From the NCBI GenBank assembly GCA_905209725.1, contig CAJLTZ010000003.1, positions 1-52,015 of the forward strand: 52,015 nucleotides of DNA. The letters run 5' to 3'. Numbering within the stretch: position 1 is the stretch's first letter; every line of letters begins with the position of its first letter. This stretch comes from an uncultured Muribaculaceae bacterium. Its GTDB lineage: Bacteria; Bacteroidota; Bacteroidia; Bacteroidales; Muribaculaceae. The notes under the pieces were generated by a model. That model had not been told where the DNA came from. It saw nothing but the letters and a program-made list of their open reading frames with translations, and did not search any database. Below are positions 1 to 8,441 of this stretch, piece by piece. A program made the position numbers and the translations under genes.

Positions 1-181
1 TTCAGCGTTCGACCCATGCTTTATTGCGTTATTTGAGTTTTATCGGACAGCAATAAAAACTTTTAATTTATGCCCCATCTTGAAATTACGCCTGTCTCGC
101 AGCTGCACCTGCGTTAACATTTTTTGTGGGATGGGGTCTAATATTTTGTCGCAGGATAACGGAACTATGAGATAAAATCAT

Positions 182-189
182 TAAATTTG
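182..189 (+). promoter_or_regulatory. Candidate -7 promoter element
   Basis: TAAATTTG matches the Bacteroidetes -7 consensus TAnnTTTG about 100 bases before the aminotransferase start. No clear TTTG is seen at the usual distance upstream, so the promoter is tentative. A transcript starting here would carry the hairpin at 196-244 in its leader. Confidence 0.45.
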
Positions 190-195
190 CATTTC

Positions 196-244
196 CACAT
201 AAGAGCTTCAGACTTGAGTGGACCCTCCTCAGACGCTCTATGTG
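196..244 (+). promoter_or_regulatory. Leader hairpin upstream of polysaccharide genes
   Basis: CACAT-a-AGAGC (196-206) pairs with GCTCTATGTG (235-244), giving a 10-bp stem with one bulged A. It lies between the candidate promoter and the aminotransferase start at 286. There is no T-run after it, so it is not an obvious terminator. Leader RNAs of Bacteroides capsule operons are known targets of UpxY/UpxZ antitermination control; that this hairpin plays such a role is only inference. Confidence 0.4.
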
Positions 245-285
245 AAACACTCCTAAACGTAAATTAGGTTAAACAACTTCTATAT

Positions 286-1497
286 ATGATACCTTTCAAC
301 AAACCTTTTCTGACAGGCAAGGAGGCTCATTACATCTATCAGGCCGTATATAGTGGCAAACTGTCGGGAAACGGGATATTTACAAAGAATTGTCAAGAAT
401 TCTTTGAGAATCACTATGGGTTTAAAAAAGCGTTGTTGACCACATCATGCACTGATGCGCTTGAAATGGCGGCTATTCTTTGCGATATTAAACCCGGAGA
501 TGAGGTAATAGCTCCAAGCTATACATTTGTATCGACGGTGCTTGCTTTTGTGCGTCAGGGCGCTAAGATTGTGTTCTGCGACAGTTGCAAGGACAATCCC
601 AATATAGATGCCAATAAGATCGAGGCATTAATAACACCGCGCACCAAGGTCATTGTTCCGGTGCATTACGCGGGGGTGGCCTGCGACATGGATAAGATAA
701 TGGATATAGCTGAGCGCCACAATCTGCTGGTTGTGGAAGATGCTGCACAGTCCATCGATTCATATTATAAAGGGCGTCCCCTTGGCTCAATAGGTCATAT
801 GGGATGTTTCTCTTTCCATGAGACAAAGAATATCATTGCCGGAGAAGGGGGGATGCTCACAATCAATGACCCCCGTTTTATCCGCCGTTCAGAAATAATC
901 TGGGAAAAAGGAACAAACCGCTCCGAATTTTTCAGAGGCGAAGTGAACAAATATGGTTGGATCGACACCGGCTCATCCTTCCTCCCGTCGGAACTCATTT
1001 CGGCATTTCTCTGGGCGCAGATAGAGAATATGGATGCAATCCAGGCCCGTCGCAAGGAGATCTGGAATCAATATTTTGAGGGCCTGGCCGGCCTGGGCGC
1101 AAAGGGATGCCTGCAATTACCGACAATCCCCGACTATGCCACAAACAATGCCCACATGTTTTATATCATATGCCGTTCGCTGGCCGAACGTTCGGCTCTT
1201 ATAAAATATCTGAAGGACAACGGCATTCTATCTGTGTTCCATTATCTCAGCCTTCATAAAAGCGGCTTTTACACCTCGCATCCGGATTTCAGACCTGACC
1301 ACTGCAAGGAGATTGAAACAATATCCATCGTCAATTTCGATGGGTCAACCACAGAGGAGGTGCAGGTGGTAGGGCTTGATCTCCCCAATTGCGACCATTT
1401 TGCCGATTGTCTGCTTCGTTTGCCGATGTTCTATGAATTGACCGACGCGGAAGTGTCGTTGATTCTTGATAGAATTCATGAGTTCTTCAGCAATTGA
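286..1497 (+). CDS. DegT/DnrJ/EryC1/StrS-family sugar aminotransferase (WecE/RffA-like)
   Basis: A 403-residue PLP-dependent nucleotide-sugar aminotransferase. Fold-type I signatures are visible: the cofactor-binding TTSCTDALE (52-60), the Asp of VVEDAAQ (149-155), and the lysine expected to form the Schiff base in SFHETK (K181), followed by the glycine-rich GEGGM. The N-terminal PFLTGKEAHYI pattern is close to dTDP-4-amino-4,6-dideoxygalactose transaminase (WecE/RffA), so the product may be a 4-amino-4,6-dideoxyhexose donor for surface polysaccharide. The ATG at 286 follows an AT-rich stretch. The stop overlaps the start of the glycosyltransferase, so the two are translationally coupled. Family assignment is firm; the exact sugar is not shown by sequence. 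Confidence 0.88.
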   Translation: MIPFNKPFLTGKEAHYIYQAVYSGKLSGNGIFTKNCQEFFENHYGFKKALLTTSCTDALEMAAILCDIKPGDEVIAPSYTFVSTVLAFVRQGAKIVFCDSCKDNPNIDANKIEALITPRTKVIVPVHYAGVACDMDKIMDIAERHNLLVVEDAAQSIDSYYKGRPLGSIGHMGCFSFHETKNIIAGEGGMLTINDPRFIRRSEIIWEKGTNRSEFFRGEVNKYGWIDTGSSFLPSELISAFLWAQIENMDAIQARRKEIWNQYFEGLAGLGAKGCLQLPTIPDYATNNAHMFYIICRSLAERSALIKYLKDNGILSVFHYLSLHKSGFYTSHPDFRPDHCKEIETISIVNFDGSTTEEVQVVGLDLPNCDHFADCLLRLPMFYELTDAEVSLILDRIHEFFSN

Positions 1498-2876
1498 TGA
1501 ATCACGATACACCGAGGATATTGCTTGTCTCGTCAAGGGGGCCGGAACATTCGGCCAACCTTGGCGGAGATGTTGTCAATTCTTTGAGGCAACAGGGGTG
1601 TGATGTGGATATCCTGACTCTTTATCCGTCACTACAGGCAAAGGATTATGACATATACTCGGTGGTGGATGAAATTCCCATCTCCACAAGCGGCAAATTG
1701 CGGAAGAAACTTCCTGGCGTATCATTTAAAATTCTTAAATTCATTTTTAAGCCGGTAAAAGATTCTTGGGGACAATTACGGAATGCCCTGTCAAAAAAAC
1801 GCAGATTACGCCTGCACTTGACACAATCCGGATTTTTTTATCCTGATGAAAGTCACCCCAATGTTTCTCCTGAACGCCTTCTAAACACAATCCCACAAGA
1901 CAAAGAATATGATCTTGTCATAACATTGTTTTGGCAGGATATGCTCAACACAACCTCTTTAATGGCCATATACGAGCGGTTTGGAGCTCCGATCTATATC
2001 TATTCCGTGGATATGGCGCCCATGACGGGGGGATGCTACTATTTCAACTCCTGCAATCATTACACTCATCAATGCGGGGAATGTCCTTGCCTGCTGAGCG
2101 ACAACAAGTCCGACCAATCTCATCAAAATTACATTACTAAAAAGAAAAATTATTCTGCCATCGAGGCATATTTCTTAGGGAACAGTTGGATGATTGACCG
2201 GGCTTTGGCGAGCAAGCTTTTCAACGCCGATTCGGTGCTCAATATGGGAATAATCATTGATGAGAAGGTGTTCTGTCCAAAGAACTCCCTGCAGGCCAGA
2301 CAGGAATTGAAAATTCCGGAAGATAAAGATCTGGTCCTGATGGCAAGGAGTCTGGGGTCCACGCGAAAGGGGGCCGATACCATAGTGTATGCCCTGAACA
2401 TGTTGTGGGAAAAACTCCCGAAAGAGGAGAGACAGCGCCTATGTCTGGTGACTGTTGGTGACGCAACTTTGGAAAAGAAACTCAAAGGTGGCAAAATTCC
2501 GGTCATCAACCTCGGGACTGTGGGACGTGATGTATTGATAAAGGCATATCAGGCCGCAAGCCTGTTTCTAAGTCCGTCGACCGATGACGCCGGACCGTCA
2601 ATGGTGAATCAATCCATCATGTGCGGCACGCCGGTGGTTTCATTTAATATCGGCACAGCGGTCGATGTCATAGAAAATGGCATATCAGGCTTCAAAACAG
2701 ACGATCTAAGTAAAGAAGGGTTTGCACGGACATTAGGAGAAGCTCTGCATGCAACAGTTAATGCCACTTATCCTGATATCCGTGCAACCGCAAGAGTCCG
2801 GGCGCTGCAACATAACACTTCGCAGGCGTTCGCGGAGAAGTTGCTGCTTCATTTCCGGAATCGGCGCAACCATTGA
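1497..2876 (+). CDS. GT4-type glycosyltransferase with Cys-rich insert
   Basis: About 459 residues. The ATG at 1497 shares a base with the upstream stop (TGATG) and is preferred over the TTG three bases earlier. The C-terminal half has the GT-B donor-binding pattern of family GT4: LGSTRKGADTI (sugar-nucleotide loop), a SLFLSPSTDDAGPSMVNQSI segment with the conserved acidic loop, then GTPVVSF. The middle holds a Cys-rich motif, GGCYYFNSC followed by CGECPCL, seen in a subgroup of Bacteroidetes capsule glycosyltransferases. It probably adds a sugar, perhaps the amino sugar made by the upstream enzyme, to a lipid-linked glycan at the inner membrane. Donor and acceptor cannot be told. Confidence 0.85.
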   Translation: MNHDTPRILLVSSRGPEHSANLGGDVVNSLRQQGCDVDILTLYPSLQAKDYDIYSVVDEIPISTSGKLRKKLPGVSFKILKFIFKPVKDSWGQLRNALSKKRRLRLHLTQSGFFYPDESHPNVSPERLLNTIPQDKEYDLVITLFWQDMLNTTSLMAIYERFGAPIYIYSVDMAPMTGGCYYFNSCNHYTHQCGECPCLLSDNKSDQSHQNYITKKKNYSAIEAYFLGNSWMIDRALASKLFNADSVLNMGIIIDEKVFCPKNSLQARQELKIPEDKDLVLMARSLGSTRKGADTIVYALNMLWEKLPKEERQRLCLVTVGDATLEKKLKGGKIPVINLGTVGRDVLIKAYQAASLFLSPSTDDAGPSMVNQSIMCGTPVVSFNIGTAVDVIENGISGFKTDDLSKEGFARTLGEALHATVNATYPDIRATARVRALQHNTSQAFAEKLLLHFRNRRNH

Positions 2877-2899
2877 CTGATGGTCCGGACCTCAGTTCC

Positions 2900-3484
2900 T
2901 TAAATCATGCCGTGGCTGGCTTTATTCACCGAATAAAGGTTGCAGGCAAGGCCGATACGGTAGCCGCCATAGATGATGAGCGACAGGCCGAGCCATATCC
3001 ATGCTGCCACGCCTGTGAGGATCGGGCTGGTGATGAAGATCACGGAAAGGACCACGACGCAGATGAGCGCCAGGATGAGCCAGATGATGCCGGCGGCGCC
3101 GGTGTATCTCGACAGATAACTTGCCTCGCACACTGAATTGATTGAAGCCACAATCATCCAGATTGCCACTGCGAAGATGAAGGCGGAGGTGAGCACGGGA
3201 GCGGGGAGACAGAAGAGCCATACACCGCACACAATCTCCAGGATACCGATTGCCAGGCTCCATCCCCAACCCCAGTTGAGGTCGCTGCGGCTGTTGGTGA
3301 GGCCGAAGGCGATGTCGGCCACACCGGCAATGCAGATGGCGGCCGTAAACACATAGGCCATAACTTCAAGAGACTCTTCGGGATTGATGAAACACCAGAT
3401 GCCGAAGCCCAGGCAAATCATGCCTGTCACGAGCGGAAGCCACCAGAAACGGGTGATTCCGAATTTTTTTGTAAGTGCTTTCAT
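2900..3484 (-). CDS. HdeD-like DUF308 membrane protein
   Basis: A 194-residue protein that is almost entirely hydrophobic, with about six predicted transmembrane helices in the paired pattern of the DUF308/HdeD family. Conserved-looking features are the G-rich helix WWLPLVTGMICLGFGIW and small-residue helices such as GWGWSLAIGILEIVCGVW. E. coli HdeD is linked to acid resistance, but the family is broad and no biochemical role is established here. It stands alone, convergent with the glycosyltransferase (23-base gap). Ten bases upstream of its ATG lies an array of six 7-bp repeats (3495-3535), which could affect expression. Confidence 0.75.
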   Translation of the reverse strand: MKALTKKFGITRFWWLPLVTGMICLGFGIWCFINPEESLEVMAYVFTAAICIAGVADIAFGLTNSRSDLNWGWGWSLAIGILEIVCGVWLFCLPAPVLTSAFIFAVAIWMIVASINSVCEASYLSRYTGAAGIIWLILALICVVVLSVIFITSPILTGVAAWIWLGLSLIIYGGYRIGLACNLYSVNKASHGMI

Positions 3485-3494
3485 AATACTGTTA

Positions 3495-3535
3495 TTTCAA
3501 TTTTCAATTTTCAATTCTCAATTTTCAATTTTCAA
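3495..3535. repeat. Heptanucleotide tandem repeat, six units
   Basis: Six consecutive 7-bp units of the form TTTTCAA (first unit one base short, fourth unit TTCTCAA) run from 3495 to 3535. They end 10 bases upstream of the start codon of the DUF308 gene, in the region expected to hold its ribosome-binding or promoter sequence. Such arrays can change copy number by slipped-strand mispairing. Confidence 0.85.
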
Positions 3536-3570
3536 TGCCAGAGATTTTGACACTAATTCAACATTCAACA

Positions 3571-4854
3571 TTATTTCACGAGTGAGAGTCCGAGTTCGAG
3601 GCGGGTGGTGAGTTCGAGGATGGTGGGAAGTTGCTTCATGAGTTCCTGAATCTTGGGGAGCTGCTGGAGCAGCGTGGGGTCTTTTTGCGCGGCCTCCATG
3701 ATGAGTTTCTGCAATTCCGGGTCGCTGAGAATGGTCTGGACAATGGCTTTAGCCACAGGCATTAGGTCCTGATGACCGATGTATACGTTGATGCCTGTGG
3801 CCGAGGGAGCATAATAGAGCGGTATCCCGTAGGGAAGTTGCGGAGCGAGTTGCACGAGGGTCTGCATCAGCAGTTGCTTGAGATGCTCGATGACAGGATT
3901 TGCTGTTGTTGAGCCGCTGTCTGGATTGTCGGCAGCGGCACGGCGGGGAGCACCGAATGGATTCTCGGGGATGTCGGGAGAGTGCTTGTCGTTGTTGAGC
4001 AGAATCACCGTGAGCAGGTCGGTGGGATTCAGATAGAACTGGAAGGAACCTTGCGCAAGCGGCAGATACTGCATCATGCAGAGGGGTGCGTGTGTGATTT
4101 GCGCGGCACCCTGCGCACTCTGCAGGTAGGTCATCACCAGATTGCCGTCGGGGGAGAAGGCGAGCGTCTTGAGTCCGTTGGCCACCACCTGCGCCAGCGA
4201 CATCTCTGCCGTGCCGCCATACGCCGGAATGAATGGCAGATTGGCGAGCATCTGGAGCAGGTCGCCGTTGATGTTGAGCCCAAGTTCGTCGGGGAGGTTG
4301 GCCTCCCACACGAAATGGAACGGCGAACTCTTCCACCCTACCCCATTCTCGTTCATTTCTATGGGTGCCGGCTTCCACACGCCGCCGGCGAGCGACTGAT
4401 TGAGAAGCTTGACATCGGTGAAATTGAGTTGCATCTTCTCATTGTTTACGCGACCGGAATAAGAGAAGGTGGCATAGTCGGTAGAGCCTTTGCCTGAGAA
4501 GGAATAGGCGCTCCCATCGGCGTGCATGGGAGCCGTGAGAGTAAGGACCGGCGTACCCGGCATCACACCGGCCGTGCGCACCGGCGGCATATCCTTGAAG
4601 TCGCCACCAAGCTGGGCAACATTGAAGAATCCCTCCACCTCCATGCGGGCCGAGCCGTCGGCCTGCGGGGTGATGGTAACCTGTTTGCCCGAAACCGGGG
4701 CGCCGTTATAAGTCACGCTCAATTGCATAAAACCTGTATATACTTTCTGCTGGAGGGGATCGGGGGTGTCATCGTCCTTATGGCAGGAAGTGAAGCCGAG
4801 AAGGGACGCGGCCCCCAAGAGAGCCAGGATATGGATGTTTCTGTATGCGCTCAT
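3571..4854 (-). CDS. DUF4925-type lipoprotein
   Basis: A 427-residue lipoprotein. The signal peptide ends in the lipobox LGFTSC, with Cys at about residue 24, followed by acidic HKDDDTPDP, consistent with a Bacteroidetes surface-export signal. The body is beta-rich in its first half (YTGFMQLSVTYNGAPVSGKQVTI; ATFSYSGRVNNEKMQLNFTDV), matching the calycin-like DUF4925 pattern. The C-terminal third carries Gln/Leu-rich amphipathic helices. Function is unknown. The gene stands alone; five 9-bp repeats lie 49-93 bases upstream of its start. Confidence 0.72.
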   Translation of the reverse strand: MSAYRNIHILALLGAASLLGFTSCHKDDDTPDPLQQKVYTGFMQLSVTYNGAPVSGKQVTITPQADGSARMEVEGFFNVAQLGGDFKDMPPVRTAGVMPGTPVLTLTAPMHADGSAYSFSGKGSTDYATFSYSGRVNNEKMQLNFTDVKLLNQSLAGGVWKPAPIEMNENGVGWKSSPFHFVWEANLPDELGLNINGDLLQMLANLPFIPAYGGTAEMSLAQVVANGLKTLAFSPDGNLVMTYLQSAQGAAQITHAPLCMMQYLPLAQGSFQFYLNPTDLLTVILLNNDKHSPDIPENPFGAPRRAAADNPDSGSTTANPVIEHLKQLLMQTLVQLAPQLPYGIPLYYAPSATGINVYIGHQDLMPVAKAIVQTILSDPELQKLIMEAAQKDPTLLQQLPKIQELMKQLPTILELTTRLELGLSLVK

Positions 4855-4902
4855 AGTGGATTTGCTTCTTTTATAGCCATCATAGCTGTATAGCCATCAT
4901 AA

Positions 4903-4947
4903 CTACTTTAGCTACTTTAGCTACTTTAGCTACTTTAGCTACTTTAG
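4903..4947. repeat. 9-bp tandem repeat, five exact units
   Basis: Five identical copies of CTACTTTAG occupy 4903-4947. They are preceded by two imperfect copies of a related TAGCCATCAT unit near 4874-4900. The array lies upstream of the DUF4925 lipoprotein (start 4854, minus strand) and just beyond the terminator of the ABC-F gene. That is where the lipoprotein promoter should be. Confidence 0.9.
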
Positions 4948-4967
4948 TTTCATAATATAAACAGCAA

Positions 4968-4997
4968 CAGGCGCCGGAGTGTTTTCTCCGGCGCCTG
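4968..4997 (-). terminator. Intrinsic terminator of the panC-panD-ffh-ABC-F operon
   Basis: A perfect 12-bp inverted repeat (CAGGCGCCGGAG and its complement) with a 6-base loop begins 41 bases after the ABC-F stop codon. On the minus strand it is followed by a T-rich stretch (TTGCTGTTTATATT). Confidence 0.8.
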
Positions 4998-5038
4998 AAT
5001 TTATTTCAATCATCAATCAGAAAGAATCATCAATCCTT

Positions 5039-6652
5039 TCAGGAATAGAGGCGCTCGCGGGCAGCGGCTACCTTCTCGTCCTCCACATAGTCGTCATAAT
5101 CCATCATCTTGTCGATGATTCCGTGAGGCGTAAGTTCGATTATGCGGTTGCAGACTGTCTGGATAAACTCGTGGTCGTGGCTCGACATCAGAATCACTCC
5201 CTTGAAATTCTGGAGCGTGTTGTTGAAGGCCTGGATAGATTCGAGGTCGAGGTGGTTGGTGGGAGAGTCGAGCACCAGCGTGTTGGCGTCGGTGAGCATC
5301 ATGCGTGCTATCATGCAACGGATTTTCTCACCGCCGGAGAGCACTGATGCCTTCTTGAGCACCTCCTCGCCGCTGAAGAGCATCTTGCCGAGGAAACCCT
5401 TGAGATAGATTTCGGAAGAGTCATTGCTCCACTGGCAGAGCCAGTCCACAAGATTGAGGTCGGTATTGAAGAATGAACTGTTGTCGAGGGGAAGGTAAGC
5501 GTTGGTGATGGTCTGTCCCCACTCGAATTCACCGGCATCTGCCTTACGGTTGCCCATGATTATCTCGAATAGCGCCGTCATGGCTCTGGGGTCGCGGGAG
5601 AGGAAAGCCACCTTGTCGCCCTTCTCGATCTGGAAGTTGACATCGGAGAAGAGCAGTTCGCCATCCACCGAAGCACTGAGGCCCTTCACCTCCAGAATCT
5701 TGTTGCCCACCTCGCGGCAGGGGGTGAAGATGATGCCTGGATAACGGCGCGACGAGGGCTGAATCTCCTCCACATTGAGTTTTTCGAGCATCTTCTTGCG
5801 GCTTGTGGTCTGCTTGCTCTTGGCCACATTGGCAGAAAAGCGCTGGATAAATTCGAGGAGTTCCTTGCGTTTCTCCTCAGCCTTCTTGTTGGCGGCCTGC
5901 TGCTGGCGCAGAGCGAGCTGCGAGCTCTGGTACCAGAAGTCGTAGTTGCCGGCGAAGAGGGAGATTTTGTTATAATCGATGTCGAGGGTGTGGGTGCTCA
6001 CCGCGTTGAGGAAGTGGCGGTCGTGGCTCACCACCAGCACCGTGTTCTCGAAATTTGCGAGATAGTTTTCGAGCCAGGCCACGGTCTCGAGGTCGAGGTC
6101 GTTGGTGGGCTCGTCGAGGAGGAGATTGTCAGGATTGCCGAAAAGAGCTTTGGCAAGAAGCACCCTCACCTTCTCGTTGGCGCTCATGTCTTTCATGAGC
6201 ATATAGTGGCGGTCTTCCTTGATTCCGAGGCCGGAGAGGAGAGCGGCAGCGTCGCTTTCGGCGTTCCAGCCCTCGAGTTCGGCAAATTTCTCTTCGAGTT
6301 CGGCGGCGCGGATACCGTCTTCGTCGCTGAAGTTGGGTTTGGCGTAGATCTCGTCTTTCTGGCGCATGATCTCCCAAAGAACGCTGTGGCCGCGAAGCAC
6401 TGTCTCGATCACGGTGCACTCGTCAAACTCGAAGTGGTCCTGGGAAAGCACGGAGAGTCGCTCGCCGGGACCGAATGTCACGGTGCCGCTCGTGGGCTGA
6501 AGCTGGCCGCTGAGTATCCGCATCAGCGTGGACTTGCCGGCCCCGTTGGCGCCGATGATGCCATAGCAGTTGCCATGGGTGAAGGTAAGGTTTACGTCCT
6601 GGAAGAGCACCCTCTTCCCGAATTGAATTCCAAGATTATTTGTCTGTATCAT
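5039..6652 (-). CDS. ABC-F ATPase, YbiT-like
   Basis: A 537-residue soluble protein with two ABC domains joined by a charged linker rich in Gln, Lys and Glu, and no membrane segments; this is the ABC-F layout. These proteins bind the ribosomal E site and act on stalled or translating ribosomes. Domain 1 has intact Walker A (GANGAGKST) and Walker B (LLLDEPTNDLD), but its signature reads MSANEK instead of LSGGQ. Domain 2 has an intact LSGGEK signature, but its Walker A position reads SRDPRAMT and its Walker B reads DSPTNHLD (catalytic Glu to Ser). Overall similarity (FSANVAKSKQTTSRKK linker, NYDFW) points to YbiT rather than EttA. It is the last gene of an operon, 30 bases after ffh. Confidence 0.88.
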   Translation of the reverse strand: MIQTNNLGIQFGKRVLFQDVNLTFTHGNCYGIIGANGAGKSTLMRILSGQLQPTSGTVTFGPGERLSVLSQDHFEFDECTVIETVLRGHSVLWEIMRQKDEIYAKPNFSDEDGIRAAELEEKFAELEGWNAESDAAALLSGLGIKEDRHYMLMKDMSANEKVRVLLAKALFGNPDNLLLDEPTNDLDLETVAWLENYLANFENTVLVVSHDRHFLNAVSTHTLDIDYNKISLFAGNYDFWYQSSQLALRQQQAANKKAEEKRKELLEFIQRFSANVAKSKQTTSRKKMLEKLNVEEIQPSSRRYPGIIFTPCREVGNKILEVKGLSASVDGELLFSDVNFQIEKGDKVAFLSRDPRAMTALFEIIMGNRKADAGEFEWGQTITNAYLPLDNSSFFNTDLNLVDWLCQWSNDSSEIYLKGFLGKMLFSGEEVLKKASVLSGGEKIRCMIARMMLTDANTLVLDSPTNHLDLESIQAFNNTLQNFKGVILMSSHDHEFIQTVCNRIIELTPHGIIDKMMDYDDYVEDEKVAAARERLYS

Positions 6653-6682
6653 GAAATATTGTTCAGAAATTTAAGGCCGCAC

Positions 6683-8041
6683 TTAGCGGCGTCCCATGCC
6701 GGGCATGCCACCCCCACCCTTGCGCATCTGCTGCATCATCTTCATCGGGTTCTTGATGCCGGAAGCCATGCGCATCATCTTGCGGGTGTCCTCGAATTGT
6801 TTGAGCAGGCGGTTCACATCCTGGAGCGATGTGCCGGATCCTTTGGCGATTCTCTGGCGTCGTGTGCCCTTGATGATTTCGGGATTGTGGCGCTCGTATG
6901 GGGTCATCGAGTTGATGATGGCCTCAATGCTCTTGAAGGCGCTGTCGTCGATGTCTATGTCGCGGATGGCTTTACCCACGCCGGGAATCATCGAAGCGAG
7001 GTCCTTCAGGTTACCCATCTTCTTGATCTGGGCAATCTGGTGCATGAAGTCGTCGAAGTCGAATTTATTCTTGCGGAGTTTCTCCTGGAGTTTCTCGGCC
7101 TCCTTGAGGTCGTAAACCTCCTGGGCGCGCTTGGCGAGTTCCACGATGTCGCCCATGCCGAGGATACGGTTGGCCATGCCCTCGGGGTTAAATTCCTGGA
7201 TATCCTCGAGTTTCTCGCCTGTGCCCACATATTTGATGGGCTTGGCCACAACGGAGCGGATGGATATTGCGGCACCGCCACGGGTGTCGCCGTCGAGCTT
7301 GGTTAGCACCACTCCGTCGAAGTCGATGCGGTCGTTGAAGGCCTTGGCTGTGTTCACCGCGTCCTGACCTGTCATCGAGTCGACCACGAAGAGTGTTTCC
7401 TGCGGCTTGACAGCATTCTTGATGCTCTCGATCTCCTGCATCATCTCCTCGTCGACGGCAAGGCGGCCGGCCGTGTCGACAATCACGATGTCGTAATGGT
7501 TGGCGCGGGCATAGTCGATGGCCTTGAGGGAAATATCCACGGGGTCTGGATTGGCGTCCTCGGTGAATACGGGCACGTCGATGGAGGCGCCGAGGGTGCG
7601 GAGCTGTTCGCGGGCTGCGGGCCGGTGCACGTCGGCTCCCACGAGCAGCGGGTTCTTCCCCTTGGTGCTCTTGAGTTTCTTGGCGAGTTTGCCGGCGAAT
7701 GTGGTCTTACCGGCGCCCTGCAGACCTGACATAAGAATCACGGCGGGGCGGCCGTCGAGATTGAGCGGAGCGGCGTCGCCTCCCATGAGGGCGGCGAGTT
7801 CGTCGTGCACAATCTTGATCATCAGTTCCTTCGGTTTGAGAGCATTGATCACATTCTGTCCCAGCGCCTTCTGCTTCACGGTGTCGGTGAAGGATTTCGC
7901 CACCTTATAGTTGACGTCGGCATCGAGAAGGGCGCGGCGCACATCCTTGAGGGTCTCGGCCACATTGATTTCCGTGATGCGGCCCTCGCCTTTGAGTATC
8001 TTGAAGGAGCGCTCCAGGCGCTCGGATAGGTTTTTAAACAT
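6683..8041 (-). CDS. ffh: Signal recognition particle GTPase Ffh (SRP54)
   Basis: A 452-residue protein with the full N-G-M layout. The helical N domain is followed by the G domain with P-loop GLQGAGKTT (106-114), DTAGRL and TKLDGDTRGG, then the Met-rich M domain ending in GGGMPGMGRR. It binds 4.5S RNA and signal sequences of nascent membrane proteins and, with FtsY, delivers ribosomes to SecYEG. Length is typical. It starts 16 bases after panD and runs into the ABC-F gene, so two translation-linked proteins share a transcript with two pantothenate genes. Confidence 0.96.
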   Translation of the reverse strand: MFKNLSERLERSFKILKGEGRITEINVAETLKDVRRALLDADVNYKVAKSFTDTVKQKALGQNVINALKPKELMIKIVHDELAALMGGDAAPLNLDGRPAVILMSGLQGAGKTTFAGKLAKKLKSTKGKNPLLVGADVHRPAAREQLRTLGASIDVPVFTEDANPDPVDISLKAIDYARANHYDIVIVDTAGRLAVDEEMMQEIESIKNAVKPQETLFVVDSMTGQDAVNTAKAFNDRIDFDGVVLTKLDGDTRGGAAISIRSVVAKPIKYVGTGEKLEDIQEFNPEGMANRILGMGDIVELAKRAQEVYDLKEAEKLQEKLRKNKFDFDDFMHQIAQIKKMGNLKDLASMIPGVGKAIRDIDIDDSAFKSIEAIINSMTPYERHNPEIIKGTRRQRIAKGSGTSLQDVNRLLKQFEDTRKMMRMASGIKNPMKMMQQMRKGGGGMPGMGRR

Positions 8042-8057
8042 ATTCTCTTATTGCTTC

Positions 8058-8408
8058 TTATTTGAGGAGATTGGTTTGGGTGTCGGGGAATACCACGGTC
8101 GGTTTCCAGTCTCGTGCTTCCTCTTCGGTCACAAGGGCGTAGGTCATGATAATCACCACATCGCCGGGCTGGGCCTTGCGGGCGGCAGCACCGTTGAGGC
8201 AAATCACGCCGCTGCCGGGCTCGCCGGCTATCACATAGGTGTCGAAGCGCTCGCCGTTGTTGTTGTTCACAATCCAGACGCGCTGCGAGGGTAGGATGTT
8301 TGCCGCCTCAAGCAGTTTGGAGTCAATCGTGATGCTCCCAATATAGTCGAGATTCGCCTCTGTCACGGTGACGCGGTGAATCTTCGATTTCATCATTTCA
8401 ATCAGCAT
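8058..8408 (-). CDS. panD: Aspartate 1-decarboxylase PanD
   Basis: A 116-residue pyruvoyl-dependent decarboxylase that makes beta-alanine from L-aspartate for pantothenate. The self-cleavage site is visible as YIGS with Gly24-Ser25, the same positions as in E. coli PanD, which supports the chosen start. Other family marks are the KSKIHRV N-terminus, RFDTYVI, the NGAAAR turn and DVVIIMTY. Ser25 should become the pyruvoyl group. It sits 33 bases after panC, so both beta-alanine supply and condensation are co-expressed. Confidence 0.95.
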   Translation of the reverse strand: MLIEMMKSKIHRVTVTEANLDYIGSITIDSKLLEAANILPSQRVWIVNNNNGERFDTYVIAGEPGSGVICLNGAAARKAQPGDVVIIMTYALVTEEEARDWKPTVVFPDTQTNLLK

Positions 8409-8441
8409 ATCTTTAGCGTATAATGCAAGGGCTGTTGCTTC

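Noticed and set aside
3495..4947. CRISPR array
   Set aside because: The repeats are 7 and 9 bases long, adjacent and without spacers, and no cas gene is present.
5990..7306. Long plus-strand frame of 438 codons across the ABC-F and ffh genes
   Set aside because: It lies wholly on the opposite strand of two clear, conserved genes; its His/Val/Gly-rich translation is typical of an antisense shadow in GC-rich coding DNA.
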